Shown one piece after another: positions 9,152 through 18,098 of a stretch of 64,000 nucleotides of DNA. Where the stretch lies: contig NZ_FXAJ01000011.1 in assembly GCF_900177535.1 (NCBI RefSeq), positions 1 to 64,000 of the forward strand. Direction: 5' to 3'. Position 1 is the stretch's first letter. The number at the start of each line of letters is the position of its first letter. The notes below the pieces were generated by a model, which made no database searches, had not been told where the DNA came from, and was given only the letters and a program-made list of their open reading frames with translations. Position numbers and translations under genes: made by a program. The DNA is from Priestia filamentosa. GTDB lineage: Bacteria; Bacillota; Bacilli; Bacillales; Bacillaceae_H.

Positions 9152-9639
9152 AATACTTCACTTCCATTCTCTGACCGTGTTATATCACTTGTAGTTAAAC
9201 TATGAATGGCATAAAATGCAACAAATACTCCTGAAACAGGAAGTGCTCCATACATTGTTGCCATGGATATACCCGTTGCAGGGGCTACTTGGGAAAGTGT
9301 TAAATTAACAACTTGTATCCCTCCCCCTATCATGAGAACAATGGCAATAATTAATAGAATAATATTTGACAATATTTCAATCATTCGCTGTGTTTTCTTG
9401 TGAAATTTCTCTCGAATAAAGAGAATAGCAATATGCTTTTTTTGACCAAAAACATAGGCTGCACTAGTTAAGGAAAACCATATTAATAACATCCGTATGA
9501 TTTCTTCGCTTACCGTACTTGGTGTATTTAATACATACCTTGCTATAACTTGCCAAATAGATAGGATAGCCATAACGGTTAACAATATACCGGTAACTAT
9601 AAGAAGAAGCTTATCGATTAAATTTTTTATTTTACTCAT
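9148..9639 (-). CDS. TRAP transporter small permease (DctQ type)
   Basis: A 163-residue protein with four hydrophobic helices, in the usual DctQ arrangement with the conserved EEIIRMLLIWFSLTSAAYVF segment around 45-64. DctQ stabilises the large permease. It overlaps the binding-protein gene upstream (8 bases) and dctM downstream (4 bases), so the three TRAP genes are translationally linked. Confidence 0.92.
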   Translation of the reverse strand: MSKIKNLIDKLLLIVTGILLTVMAILSIWQVIARYVLNTPSTVSEEIIRMLLIWFSLTSAAYVFGQKKHIAILFIREKFHKKTQRMIEILSNIILLIIAIVLMIGGGIQVVNLTLSQVAPATGISMATMYGALPVSGVFVAFYAIHSLTTSDITRSENGSEVL

Positions 9640-10639
9640 TTTTCTCCACCTCCTTTATTAGTTCGTATTGCTCCTTCGTTTCTTTGTTATTTTTAAATTG
9701 TTCTTGCAAAGGCTTTACAGCTTTCAAAAACGAGGCTTTATTAACTTCATGAAATTCCACATCCATATCTTCCTTAGCTGTTTCAATCGCTTTTCTTACT
9801 TGTTTATCCCATCGCTTTTCATGTAAGACGGTAGATTCTTCTGCTGCCTCTTTTAGCCACTTCTTTTCTTGATTAGTTAATTGATCATAAGCATCTTTAT
9901 TCATGATTAAGATATCCGGAACCATCGCATGTTCTGTATAGAAATAATGTTTTGCAACTTCCCCATGTTTATTATCTGTTAAGGCGGTTTCATTATTTTC
10001 AGCTGCGTCAATAATTCCTGATTGCAGAGCTGTATATACTTCGCTAAAAGACATTGGCGTAGGGGTACCACCGAGGGCATCAATCATCTGAACACTTGTC
10101 TTACTTGGCTGAACTCGTGTTTTTAATCCTTTCATATCAGCGTTTGTTTTGATGATACGATCTTTTGTATACATGTTTCTTACACCGGCGTCATAGTAAG
10201 TAACACCTATAAATCCGTTATCTTCCGTTGTATTAAAAAACGCTTTTTGGATTTCTGGTTTTTTCATAATAGCTCGATAACTTTTTTGCGATTCAAAAAG
10301 ATAAGGCATGCTAAATAATGAATAGGATTCTGAGAAACTTTCCAAAGCACTGGCAGATACTTTTGTAAATTGAATTGCATTGGTTTGTGTCATTTCAATT
10401 ACTTCACGTTCACTACCTAGTTGTCCATTTGCATAAATTTTTAGTTTGAGTCTCCCATTAGACTTTTTCTCTAAACGTTCTTTAAAATCTACTAACGATT
10501 TATGCACTGGATGGTTTGTCGGTTGATTATGTGCGAGGACTAATTCTTTTGTTCCTTCTGCTGTTCCATTTGCTTTAGAGTTAGAACAACCAGCTAAGAT
10601 TATTAAAACGCTTACAATAAGTATTAGAAATTTCCCCAT
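9632..10639 (-). CDS. TRAP transporter substrate-binding lipoprotein (DctP type)
   Basis: I place the start at the ATG at 10639 (MGKFLILIVSVLIILAGCSN). It is preceded by a GGGGGAGAGAGG ribosome site, and gives a lipoprotein signal with lipobox LAGC and about 335 residues; the longer frame from 10690 lacks these. The mature part has the DctP signatures MSFSEVYTALQSGIIDAAEN and the Arg-containing GLKTRVQPS that normally grips a substrate carboxylate. It is first in the operon and captures the uronic acid, probably glucuronate or a related uronide, at the cell surface. Confidence 0.93.
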   Translation of the reverse strand: MGKFLILIVSVLIILAGCSNSKANGTAEGTKELVLAHNQPTNHPVHKSLVDFKERLEKKSNGRLKLKIYANGQLGSEREVIEMTQTNAIQFTKVSASALESFSESYSLFSMPYLFESQKSYRAIMKKPEIQKAFFNTTEDNGFIGVTYYDAGVRNMYTKDRIIKTNADMKGLKTRVQPSKTSVQMIDALGGTPTPMSFSEVYTALQSGIIDAAENNETALTDNKHGEVAKHYFYTEHAMVPDILIMNKDAYDQLTNQEKKWLKEAAEESTVLHEKRWDKQVRKAIETAKEDMDVEFHEVNKASFLKAVKPLQEQFKNNKETKEQYELIKEVEKNE

Positions 10640-10738
10640 CCTCTCTCCCCCTTTATCATTAAGCTTTTCTACATATCTACACCAATCCATATCGTCAAAA
10701 ATAATACTTTCATTAGTCCATTAATTCCCTCCTTAAGG

Positions 10739-10760
10739 AAAATAACAACGTTGTTATTTT
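10739..10760. promoter_or_regulatory. LacI-type operator of the TRAP-uxu operon and regulator gene
   Basis: A perfect 22-bp palindrome with core AATAACAACGTTGTTATT, about 100 bases upstream of dctP and 88 bases upstream of the divergent LacI-family gene. The 20-bp operator at 2245 shares this core, so one regulator probably controls both units and itself. Confidence 0.85.
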
Positions 10761-10847
10761 TGTGTGCAATTTTTTCATTACATCTATATATTATGATATA
10801 ATTATCATAATAATAAATCAATAGAGATTTATCAAGGAGTAAAAACG

Positions 10848-11795
10848 ATGGCAGTAACATTAAAAGATATCGCACGCGAATGTGGTGTGAGCTATTCAAC
10901 GGTAAGTAAGGCTTTAAAAGATTCCCCACTGGTTACCGAAGCAACAAAGAGAATAATTAAAGAAAAAGCCGAGGAAATGAATTATATACCTAACAATTCA
11001 GCCAGATCCCTAGTTTCCAATCGAAGTAATACCATCGGATTAATTTGGCCGGCTGTAGACAGAGTGGCAATAACAACCCTAGCCTCTCAGATTAATCAGG
11101 CATTAAAAAAAGAGGGCTATTTTATGGTAATTTCTATTGAAGACCCTATAACTGCAGCACAAAAATTTTTGGAATTACGATTTGATGGAGTTATCATTTT
11201 CGATGAAGGTGAACATACGACATTACCAACAAAGATTACTAAGAACATACCAGTAGTTGCTTATGGAGTCGAAAGAGAATTAGACTATCCAACAATCAAT
11301 GTCAATCACGATTTAGCAATGAAACAAGCCATTGACGCACTAATTAACCAAGGATACCAACAAATTGATTATATTGGTGATATTCACACCAATGATATGA
11401 GACAAATTGTTAAAAAAGACACCTTTATAAGTCATTGTCAAGAAAGAAATATATCCTATCGTATGATTCATTCCGGAGGGTTATCAGAAGAGGGTGCTAG
11501 TCGAGCTATAAAAGCTTTCTTAGTTAATAATAAACTTAATGGAGGGATTATTTGTGGTAGCTATGATATCACAAGGGGACTTCTTCATAATCTGAAAGAC
11601 AATGTAAATGCACATACCATTTTTTCTTATGATAATATTGATCAATTTAAATCAATTGATACCCCAATTTATTCTGTTGGTGTACCATCTCACATCATTG
11701 CACAAAACCTTGTTGATGTACTATTAAATGCGATTAAAACCAATCAGGTTAACCGTTCAATTATACAATTGAAACCCAAAATAAGCTATCGATGA
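10848..11795 (+). CDS. LacI-family transcriptional regulator of the hexuronate regulon
   Basis: 315 residues. The N-terminal LacI helix-turn-helix (TLKDIARECGVSYSTVSKAL, 3-22) and hinge helix (NNSARSLVSNRS) are followed by a periplasmic-binding-protein-like effector domain. It is divergent from the TRAP-uxaC-uxuA-uxuB operon, with an operator palindrome between them. ExuR of B. subtilis is a LacI-family repressor of the equivalent genes, so an ExuR-like repressor released by a uronate or KDG-type intermediate is the best guess. The start is the ATG after AAGGAG. Confidence 0.9.
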   Translation: MAVTLKDIARECGVSYSTVSKALKDSPLVTEATKRIIKEKAEEMNYIPNNSARSLVSNRSNTIGLIWPAVDRVAITTLASQINQALKKEGYFMVISIEDPITAAQKFLELRFDGVIIFDEGEHTTLPTKITKNIPVVAYGVERELDYPTINVNHDLAMKQAIDALINQGYQQIDYIGDIHTNDMRQIVKKDTFISHCQERNISYRMIHSGGLSEEGASRAIKAFLVNNKLNGGIICGSYDITRGLLHNLKDNVNAHTIFSYDNIDQFKSIDTPIYSVGVPSHIIAQNLVDVLLNAIKTNQVNRSIIQLKPKISYR

Positions 11796-11803
11796 AAAAT
11801 AAG

Positions 11804-11857
11804 AAGTGGAAAAAGCACAAACCTGTTGAGTGACAACGAGTTTGTGCTTTTTCATTT
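11804..11857. repeat. Dispersed terminator-like repeat, family A copy 1
   Basis: Stem AAAAAGCACAAAC (11810-11822) pairs with GTTTGTGCTTTTT (11840-11852). It terminates the LacI-type gene. The stem and the AACGAGTTTG segment recur at 19275, 19884, 21321, 22141, 31547 and 38306. Confidence 0.8.
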
Positions 11858-12225
11858 AGGTATACTTTTACGGGCGTTTTATATCCCTTATTTTTCTCAT
11901 AATGTAGATTTAAAATAAAGTATGATAAACTTTTGTATTGATTTTTCCTGTTGACCTTATAATACAAAAGGGCCAGTTTGTGAAGTATATGTCCCTTTTC
12001 TTATTCAACGAATTGGCTTTAGTGCACAAAAGAAAACAATAAAAGAGCTTAAAATACGCAAACTTGTATGCAATAGTTGTATAGTTTGGCTCATTTTAGT
12101 TATAGAAACAATGCATCAAAACGAAAACAGCCCCAAGTGATGACTCATCACTTGGGGCGTGTTGTTAATAACGTTAATGTTTTTTTCTTCTTACATGTCA
12201 ACTGTCCAATTGACTTAAATCCACA
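11858..12225. other. Intergenic region with a 13-bp hairpin
   Basis: No gene is seen. The hairpin GCCCCAAGTGATG/CATCACTTGGGGC (12130-12142 and 12146-12158) is followed on the minus strand by a T-rich tract. It probably terminates the efflux pump gene that ends at 12226. Confidence 0.6.
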
Positions 12226-13461
12226 TTATAGCCTAGAACCTTGTTCAGCATCATTGGGCCTCCGCATCCTAACCGAACGCTTTCGAACTAAAATAAAATA
12301 GGAAAGAAATGCCAACAAGCTAGCACCAAAGATCGTAATGCCCATTGGAACACCGGTATACGATCCCGCTATTCCAACAAGAGGGGATGATAGCGATCCG
12401 AGTACAAATGGCAATAAGCCTAATAATGCGGAGGCGCTGCCTGCAATATGTCCTTGTGATTCAATGGCTAATGCAAAGGACGTAGTACCAATAATACTGA
12501 TTGATGAGACAAAAAAGAAAATCGGGATCGCCACGGCAATTAATGGAGCTTTTAAAAGAAGAGCGATGAGTAGGATTGCTCCTGCTGCCATAGAAATTCC
12601 CAGTCCTATCTTTAAAAATGTCCGCTCCGAAATGCGATCGGCCAAGCGTCCAACCAACTGACTTCCAATAATCAAGCCTAAACCATTAACTCCAAAGAGT
12701 AGACTGAACTGTTGCGGAGAAACATGATAAATATTTTGATAGACAAATGGAACACCAGATACATAAGCAAATATTCCAGCTGTCGTGAATCCTTGTGTGA
12801 ATGCGTATCCCATGAATTCCCGTTCCTTGAATAAGGATCCAAAATTGCTCATGAGCTGTGGCAGATTACTAGGTACACGTTTTTCAGGTGGTAACGTTTC
12901 TGGTAGTTTTAGAGAAACCATGAAGATTAATATAGCTCCAATACAAGCTAAAACAATAAAAACTCCATTCCACTTGGTAAACGAAAGAATGGCTCCTCCA
13001 GCAATCGGTGCAACGATTGGGCCGAGATTACCGACTAATACAATTAAAGTAAAAAATTTGGTCAGTTCCTTTCCACTAAAAAGGTCCCTGACGACAGCTC
13101 TTGAAACCACAAGTCCGCCTGCTGCGGAAAATCCTTGGACAAAACGAGCCACAATAAGGAAATAGATATTCGGTGAAAACGAGCAAGTTAAAGAAGCTAA
13201 TAAGTATAAACAAAGAAACAATTGTAAAGGTTTACGACGGCCTTTCACGTCACTCAATGGGCCAATAAATAATTGTCCTGCTCCCAATCCTAATAAGCAT
13301 GCTGTCAAACTAATTTGTACGAGTGATGCCGTAGTATGAAAATCTTTTACGATTGTAGGGAAGGAAGGTAAATATGTATCAATTGTAAAAGGACCTAAGA
13401 GTCCAAGTGATCCCAAAAGTATCGCAAGTTGAATTCTTTTTTTTCCACTAAATGTATTCAA
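12226..13461 (-). CDS. Bcr/CflA-family MFS drug efflux transporter
   Basis: The 411-residue protein has 12 predicted membrane helices. The loop 2-3 motif GPLSDVKGRRKPLQL and the early TIDTYLPSFPTI segment are typical of Bcr/CflA (DHA1) proton-driven exporters. The start ATG at 13461 is preceded by AGGCGAGG. It appears to be a single-gene unit with the hairpin at 12130-12158 downstream. The substrate cannot be told from sequence. Confidence 0.88.
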   Translation of the reverse strand: MNTFSGKKRIQLAILLGSLGLLGPFTIDTYLPSFPTIVKDFHTTASLVQISLTACLLGLGAGQLFIGPLSDVKGRRKPLQLFLCLYLLASLTCSFSPNIYFLIVARFVQGFSAAGGLVVSRAVVRDLFSGKELTKFFTLIVLVGNLGPIVAPIAGGAILSFTKWNGVFIVLACIGAILIFMVSLKLPETLPPEKRVPSNLPQLMSNFGSLFKEREFMGYAFTQGFTTAGIFAYVSGVPFVYQNIYHVSPQQFSLLFGVNGLGLIIGSQLVGRLADRISERTFLKIGLGISMAAGAILLIALLLKAPLIAVAIPIFFFVSSISIIGTTSFALAIESQGHIAGSASALLGLLPFVLGSLSSPLVGIAGSYTGVPMGITIFGASLLAFLSYFILVRKRSVRMRRPNDAEQGSRL

Positions 13462-13664
13462 TTTTTCCTCGCCTTTCTATATAGTTTGTATTTCATTTCA
13501 CTACAGAAATGTAGGCTACAAGCTCCCATCCTACATTAAGCACAAAGGGACCAAAATGTAGATTTAATTCGATACCCGAAAATACATAGTTCTGATTATA
13601 ACCTGTTATCATTTCCGGGTAAACAATTAAAAATGAAGCTTGCAGATGAAGGTTAAATATTTTG

Positions 13665-14116
13665 GCTCTGGTGCAAAATTGCAGCCGACTTGAAACTAAT
13701 CTCTAAATTTTGGACATACTGATACTAGTATTCTAAAAGAAGGGCGTGATCAGTGTGGAAAAGCAAAACTTATTTATGTGGAAACACTATCAACCTAATA
13801 TCATTTTGTTAACTGTCAGATGGTACCTAAGGTACAATTTAAGTTTCCTTGACTTGGTAGAAATGATGAAGAAACGTTTTATCAGGAAGCGTGTTCGTTC
13901 CACGTTAGGATTGAAGTCGTTTCGAAAAGCCACCTATATTTTGAATGGTATCGAAGCCATGAATACGGTTAAAAAGGATCAACCTCATCACGGGGAAAAG
14001 TTTGTTCAAAATGAGGCTGAATTCATTCATAAATTATTTTGAGTAGCTGCATCATCTTAAGTTTAACAGGATATTACCATTCTATGTTTCTATTGCATTA
14101 TTTTCACACTAGAACC
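13665..14116 (+). mobile_element. Internally deleted IS6/IS240-type element
   Basis: Imperfect terminal inverted repeats, GGCTCTGGTGCAAAAT (13665-13680) and the complement of TTTTCACACTAGAACC (14101-14116), flank a shortened transposase frame. IS6-family elements are usually about 0.8 kb; this one is 452 bp. Matching 8-bp target duplications are not visible, so it is old or rearranged. Confidence 0.75.
13746..14042 (+). pseudogene. IS6-family transposase remnant (N- and C-terminal parts fused)
   Basis: The 98-codon frame joins an IS6-type N-terminus (FMWKHYQPNIILLTVRWYLR) directly to an IS6-type C-terminus (RSTLGLKSFRKATYILNGIE, then VQNEAEFIHKLF). The roughly 130 residues between them, which hold the DDE catalytic triad, are missing. 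The frame remains open across the deletion point near 13885. It cannot encode an active transposase. It may still be mobilised in trans through its ends, or make a DNA-binding fragment (inference). Confidence 0.85.
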
Positions 14117-14159
14117 ATAAATGGTATAGACGACTATATTTATAATTGATAAGATTATA

Positions 14160-14175
14160 ATGTAAACGCATTCAT
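14160..14175 (+). promoter_or_regulatory. cre site (CcpA) upstream of the secreted hydrolase
   Basis: ATGTAAACGCATTCAT fits the cre consensus WTGNAANCGNWWNCAW at every fixed position. It lies 70-85 bases before the start at 14246. Carbon catabolite control of this gene is likely but inferred. Confidence 0.6.
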
Positions 14176-14245
14176 AATTATTTAAAGTAAATTGATTGGT
14201 TGTTACATAAGTTATCAAAATACGATTTCGAGGGGGAAACGAAAC

Positions 14246-15610
14246 ATGATGAAAAAATGGACAAGCTGTGCACTAACTTCCGTTTTGGCTATCTCATTAC
14301 TTGTACCTTCTGCTTCTTTTGCGGAGTCAAATGAAAAAACATCTCCTCAAGCACACGTTGAATATCCTACTTTAACAAAAGCAAAAAAGCCGGAGGAAGT
14401 CGGGTTTTCGTCTGAAAAACTTGAAAAAGTGGATCAGTTGATTGAAAAAGAAGTGGCCGCCGGCTTTCCTGGAGCAGCACTGATTGTCATAAAAGACGGT
14501 AAAATCGTGAAGAATGAAAGCTACGGTTATAAACAAAAGTTTGAGGGACATACACCACTTAATAAGTTTTTGAAAATGAAAAAGGACACCATGTTTGATA
14601 TCGCATCAAATACTAAGATGTATGCAGCAAATTTTGCCCTTCAGAAACTTGTCAGCGAAGGGAAAATTGATTTAAATTCACGGGTACAAGAATATATTCC
14701 TGAATTTAAAGATGAACCGACAGACAAGATCAAAGGAAAGGATACTATACGTTTGGTCGACATTCTGCATCACAGTGCTGGTTTTCCGGCCGATCCCGCA
14801 TATCATAATCCTGAAGTAGCCGGCGATCTATATTCCCAAGATCGTGAAACGACATTGAAAATGCTGACTAAAACACCGCTGGAATATAAACCGGGCACCA
14901 AAAACATATATAGCGATGTAGATTATATGCTTTTAGGGTATATAGTTGAAAAGGTCACCGAACAAAAACTTGATGATTATGTTGAAAATGCTATTTACAA
15001 ACCTTTAGGTCTTAAGCACACTATGTTCAATCCTCTTCAAAAGGGTTTTAAACCAAAAGATTTTGCTGCAACTGAATTAATGGGGAATACGCGTGATGGT
15101 GTCATCAGCTTCCCGAATGTTCGGACATATACATTACAAGGTGAAGTACATGATGAAAAAGCATTTTATTCAATGGAAGGTGTTTCTGGACATGCCGGCT
15201 TATTCTCTACAACTAGTGATCTCGCTGTTCTTCTGCAAGTCATGCTGAATGGCGGCAGTTACGGTAATGAATCATTCTTTGAAAAAGAAACGATAGAAGA
15301 ATTCGTAGCACCTTCCGAGATGAACTCAACATACGGTCTCGGCTGGAGATTAAACGGCGATGACAGCATGGACTGGATGTTCAGCAAATATGCAAGCGAC
15401 AGTGCATATGGTCATACAGGCTGGACGGGAACGGTGACAATTATTGACCCTGAGCAGAACTTAGGAATCGTCCTGCTCACTAATAAAAAGCATTCGCCGC
15501 TTGTGAATCCTGCTGTAAATTCCAATCAATTTTTCGGTGATCTTTTCACAACAGGAAGCTACGGGAGTGTGGTCACAGCTGTTTATGAAGCTTTAGAATC
15601 AAATAAATAA
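14246..15610 (+). CDS. Secreted beta-lactamase-fold serine hydrolase (PBP4B/AmlE-like)
   Basis: I start at the ATG at 14246, after AGGGGG, giving 454 residues with a clear signal peptide (KKWTSCALTSVLAISLLVPS, Ala-X-Ala cut near SFAES). The class C beta-lactamase/DD-peptidase fold is shown by SNTK (the SxxK active-site Ser), YSDVDY (the YxN position) and HTGWTG (the KTG position, with His). It resembles Bacillus YbbE/AmlE and E. coli YfeW, which act in cell-wall turnover. It could be a D-amino-acid esterase or carboxypeptidase; resistance is not implied. An upstream cre site suggests nutrient control. Confidence 0.88.
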   Translation: MMKKWTSCALTSVLAISLLVPSASFAESNEKTSPQAHVEYPTLTKAKKPEEVGFSSEKLEKVDQLIEKEVAAGFPGAALIVIKDGKIVKNESYGYKQKFEGHTPLNKFLKMKKDTMFDIASNTKMYAANFALQKLVSEGKIDLNSRVQEYIPEFKDEPTDKIKGKDTIRLVDILHHSAGFPADPAYHNPEVAGDLYSQDRETTLKMLTKTPLEYKPGTKNIYSDVDYMLLGYIVEKVTEQKLDDYVENAIYKPLGLKHTMFNPLQKGFKPKDFAATELMGNTRDGVISFPNVRTYTLQGEVHDEKAFYSMEGVSGHAGLFSTTSDLAVLLQVMLNGGSYGNESFFEKETIEEFVAPSEMNSTYGLGWRLNGDDSMDWMFSKYASDSAYGHTGWTGTVTIIDPEQNLGIVLLTNKKHSPLVNPAVNSNQFFGDLFTTGSYGSVVTAVYEALESNK

Positions 15611-15779
15611 TAAGTGGATGTAGAGGATATCTTTCAATTTCTCGTCCATTTTATAGAAGTAAAGACTATAGGGCCAAAAAGTGGATATCTGGACCTATGC
15701 TTATCTTTTTATTGATTTACACTTTTCTTAAGCTATAGTTATTTGCAATCTATGTATATTATAGATAGATATAAAAAAC

Positions 15780-15808
15780 TGTCCGTAAAAATATACCTTT
15801 TACGGACA
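15780..15808 (-). terminator. Terminator of the AraC-family gene
   Basis: The 11-bp stem TGTCCGTAAAA (15780-15790) pairs with TTTTACGGACA (15798-15808) between convergent genes. Confidence 0.75.
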
Positions 15809-15842
15809 AATTTCAATCTAGCATATTTTCTACTTGGTTTAT

Positions 15843-16745
15843 TTAAACGTAATTCTCTTTTATTCGATTTATATCGTCTCTAGGTGGAAGACCAAACATG
15901 CGGGAATACTCTCGACTAAATTGCGGTTGACTTTCGTACCCCACCCTGAAGGCAACATCAGCTACATCTGATGAGTCAACTAATAACAAACGTCTAGCTT
16001 CCTGCAATCTCAATTGTTTTTGAAACTGAATAGGACTCATGGCCGTTACCAATTTAAAATGCCGATGAAGGGAAGCGACACTCATGTTTGCTATTTCCGC
16101 AAGCTCCTCTATTCGAAAAGATCTTTCATAGTTATGGATAATGTGCTCTATTATACTTCTAATTCGGACAGCATTGCTACCTTTCAATGCCATTTGTTCC
16201 AGAGCGTCTCTATTCGGACCCTGTAAAATCCAATACAGTATTTCCTTCTTGAATAAAGGCGCAAGTACTGGGATATGTTTTGGATTATCTAACAGACCTA
16301 CTAACCTTACTACTGCGTCCAACAAAGATGGTGTTACTTCGCTTATAAACATAGCTCTTTTTGTATTTTTCTTCTGTGCTGTTTGAAGAGTAGTGTCGTT
16401 TAAAAGCTCTAAAATTTCTCCGGGGGTAAACTCAAGTTTAAAAGCCAAATAGGGAGAGTCTGTTGAAGCCTTGATAACTTGACCTGTTACTGGTAGGTCA
16501 ACAGAGGCCACAATATATTTACCAGGGCAAAACCGAAAGAGTTCCTCTCCCAACCATACATCCTTCTCTCCTTGTAAGATGAGGCAAAAAGAAGGCTCAT
16601 TAACCCTCGAGATAGGTTCAATAGTAATGGATTCACGGATGAGAAATAAAGATGGAATAGAGGTAGCGTGAACACTGTCCCGACCTGAGTATTGCTCAAT
16701 AAGTTTGGAAATTTCATGTTGCTGTTTGTAGATGTCCTCAGACAT
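15843..16745 (-). CDS. AraC-family transcriptional regulator
   Basis: 300 residues: an N-terminal cupin-like effector domain of the AraC_N type (SIPSLFLIRESITIEPISRV, then FCLILQGEKDVWLGEE) and a C-terminal pair of helix-turn-helix motifs (ELAEIANMSVASLHRHFKLV; DVADVAFRVGYESQPQFSRE). It is divergent from an aldo/keto reductase gene. The same pairing is known for E. coli YqhC with dkgA/yqhD, where the regulator responds to reactive aldehydes, so an aldehyde-response role is plausible. The 8-bp inverted repeat between the two genes may be its site. Confidence 0.88.
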   Translation of the reverse strand: MSEDIYKQQHEISKLIEQYSGRDSVHATSIPSLFLIRESITIEPISRVNEPSFCLILQGEKDVWLGEELFRFCPGKYIVASVDLPVTGQVIKASTDSPYLAFKLEFTPGEILELLNDTTLQTAQKKNTKRAMFISEVTPSLLDAVVRLVGLLDNPKHIPVLAPLFKKEILYWILQGPNRDALEQMALKGSNAVRIRSIIEHIIHNYERSFRIEELAEIANMSVASLHRHFKLVTAMSPIQFQKQLRLQEARRLLLVDSSDVADVAFRVGYESQPQFSREYSRMFGLPPRDDINRIKENYV

Positions 16746-16863
16746 ATGTTATTCTCCTTTTCCTACATCTTCGACACATTCATTCTCCTTGACACTTATA
16801 AAGATAGAAAGAGTATTGAGAGAATTAGGCAAAAACTTGATACTTATAGGTTAAAGGTTTCTT

Positions 16864-16882
16864 TATTATCTATGAGATAATA
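16864..16882. promoter_or_regulatory. Possible operator between the AraC gene and the aldo/keto reductase
   Basis: The inverted repeat TATTATCT-ATG-AGATAATA lies in the 197-base divergent spacer. It is a candidate binding site, with no further support. Confidence 0.35.
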
Positions 16883-16942
16883 GGTGAAGATAAATTGAAT
16901 TGAAACTAAAAACGCTAATAAAAGAAAGTGAGGCGTAAACCA

Positions 16943-17924
16943 ATGGAATATGTGAAACTTGGAAATACAGGATTGGATGTATCTAAGTTTTGTCTTGGTT
17001 GTATGAGTTTTGGTGATGCAGAAAAATGGATTCATCAATGGGTACTTAATGAAGAACAAAGTCGCTCTATTATTAAAAAAAGCACTTGATCTCGGAATAA
17101 ATTTTTTTGATACGGCGAATGTGTATTCAATGGGAACTAGCGAGGAGTTTCTTGGACGAGCTCTAAATGATTATGCCAATCGTGATGAAGTGGTCATTGC
17201 AACTAAGGTACACCAAAAAATGCATGAAGGACCTAATGGCGCTGGTCTTTCTCGAAAAGCCATCATGAGCGAAATCGATAAGAGTCTAAAACGTCTTGGA
17301 ACCGATTATGTAGACCTTTATATTATCCACCGTTGGGATTACAATACGCCAATTGAAGAAACAATGGAAGCATTACATGACATTGTGAAGGCCGGGAAAG
17401 CCAGATACATTGGTGCTTCCGCCATGTACGCATGGCAGTTTCAAAAGGCGTTACATGTAGCAGAGAAAAATGGATGGACAAGGTTTGTCTCTATGCAGAA
17501 TCATTTAAATCTTTTATACCGTGAAGAGGAAAGAGAAATGTTGCCCCTTTGTAGGGAAGAAAAAATCGGGGTGACTCCGTACAGTCCACTTGCATCAGGG
17601 AGATTAACTCGTGATTGGTCCGAAACCACACAACGTTCTGAAACCGACCAAGTTCAAAAATCTAAATATGATGCAACGGCTGATGCTGACCGATTAGTTG
17701 TAGAGCGAGTCGCAGCAATCGCGGAAAAACGTGGTGTTCCTCGTATTCATATTGCTCTGGCTTGGCTATTACAAAAAGAACCCGTAACTGCTCCGATTAT
17801 CGGTGCGACGAAAATTTCCCATATCGAAGGTGCTGTAGATTCTTTATCCGTTAAGTTAACCCCTGAAGAAATTGCCTTTCTCGAAGATCCATACGTACCA
17901 CATCCAATCGTAGGTCATAATTAA
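16943..17924 (+). pseudogene. Aldo/keto reductase, frameshifted
   Basis: The ATG at 16943, after GTGAGG, opens a typical AKR N-terminus (MEYVKLGNTGLDVSKFCLGC). The frame meets TGA just after an A7 run near 17074-17080. Removing one A restores IIKKALDLGINFFDTANVYS and the rest of the barrel: the catalytic Asp-Tyr pair in DTANVYS, the Lys in VIATKVHQK, His in YIIHRWDYN, and the NADPH-binding end. The product would be about 326 residues. Either the gene is broken, the homopolymer is misread, or it slips. The second part alone (from 17010) would lack the first strand. Confidence 0.85.
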
Positions 17925-17945
17925 TTGTGTTCCGATAGTATGGAG

Positions 17946-17983
17946 AAAAACCTAATTTTCTATAACAGGAAGATTAGGTTTTT
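17946..17983 (+). terminator. Terminator of the aldo/keto reductase gene
   Basis: AAAAACCTAAT (17946-17956) pairs with ATTAGGTTTTT (17973-17983), followed by a T-rich tract. Confidence 0.8.
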
Positions 17984-18098
17984 CTTCTATCTCTCTGAGC
18001 ACCCTATGTCTTGAAAAAAACTATCAACAATTCTTTAGTTTACATAAAATAAATTTGAGGAAGTAAAAACCCTACTCCATCAAGTGAGATTTTTCATA

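Noticed and set aside
7959-9194. Three plus-strand frames opposite the TRAP permease gene
   Set aside because: They are antisense shadows of a strongly supported membrane protein gene and have no ribosome sites.
12338-13165. Two long plus-strand frames opposite the Bcr/CflA gene
   Set aside because: Shadows of the MFS gene; Pro/Thr/Asn-rich composition typical of antisense frames.
14246-15610. Beta-lactamase resistance gene
   Set aside because: The motifs (SNTK, YSD, HTG) and size fit wall-recycling hydrolases; nothing shows antibiotic hydrolysis.
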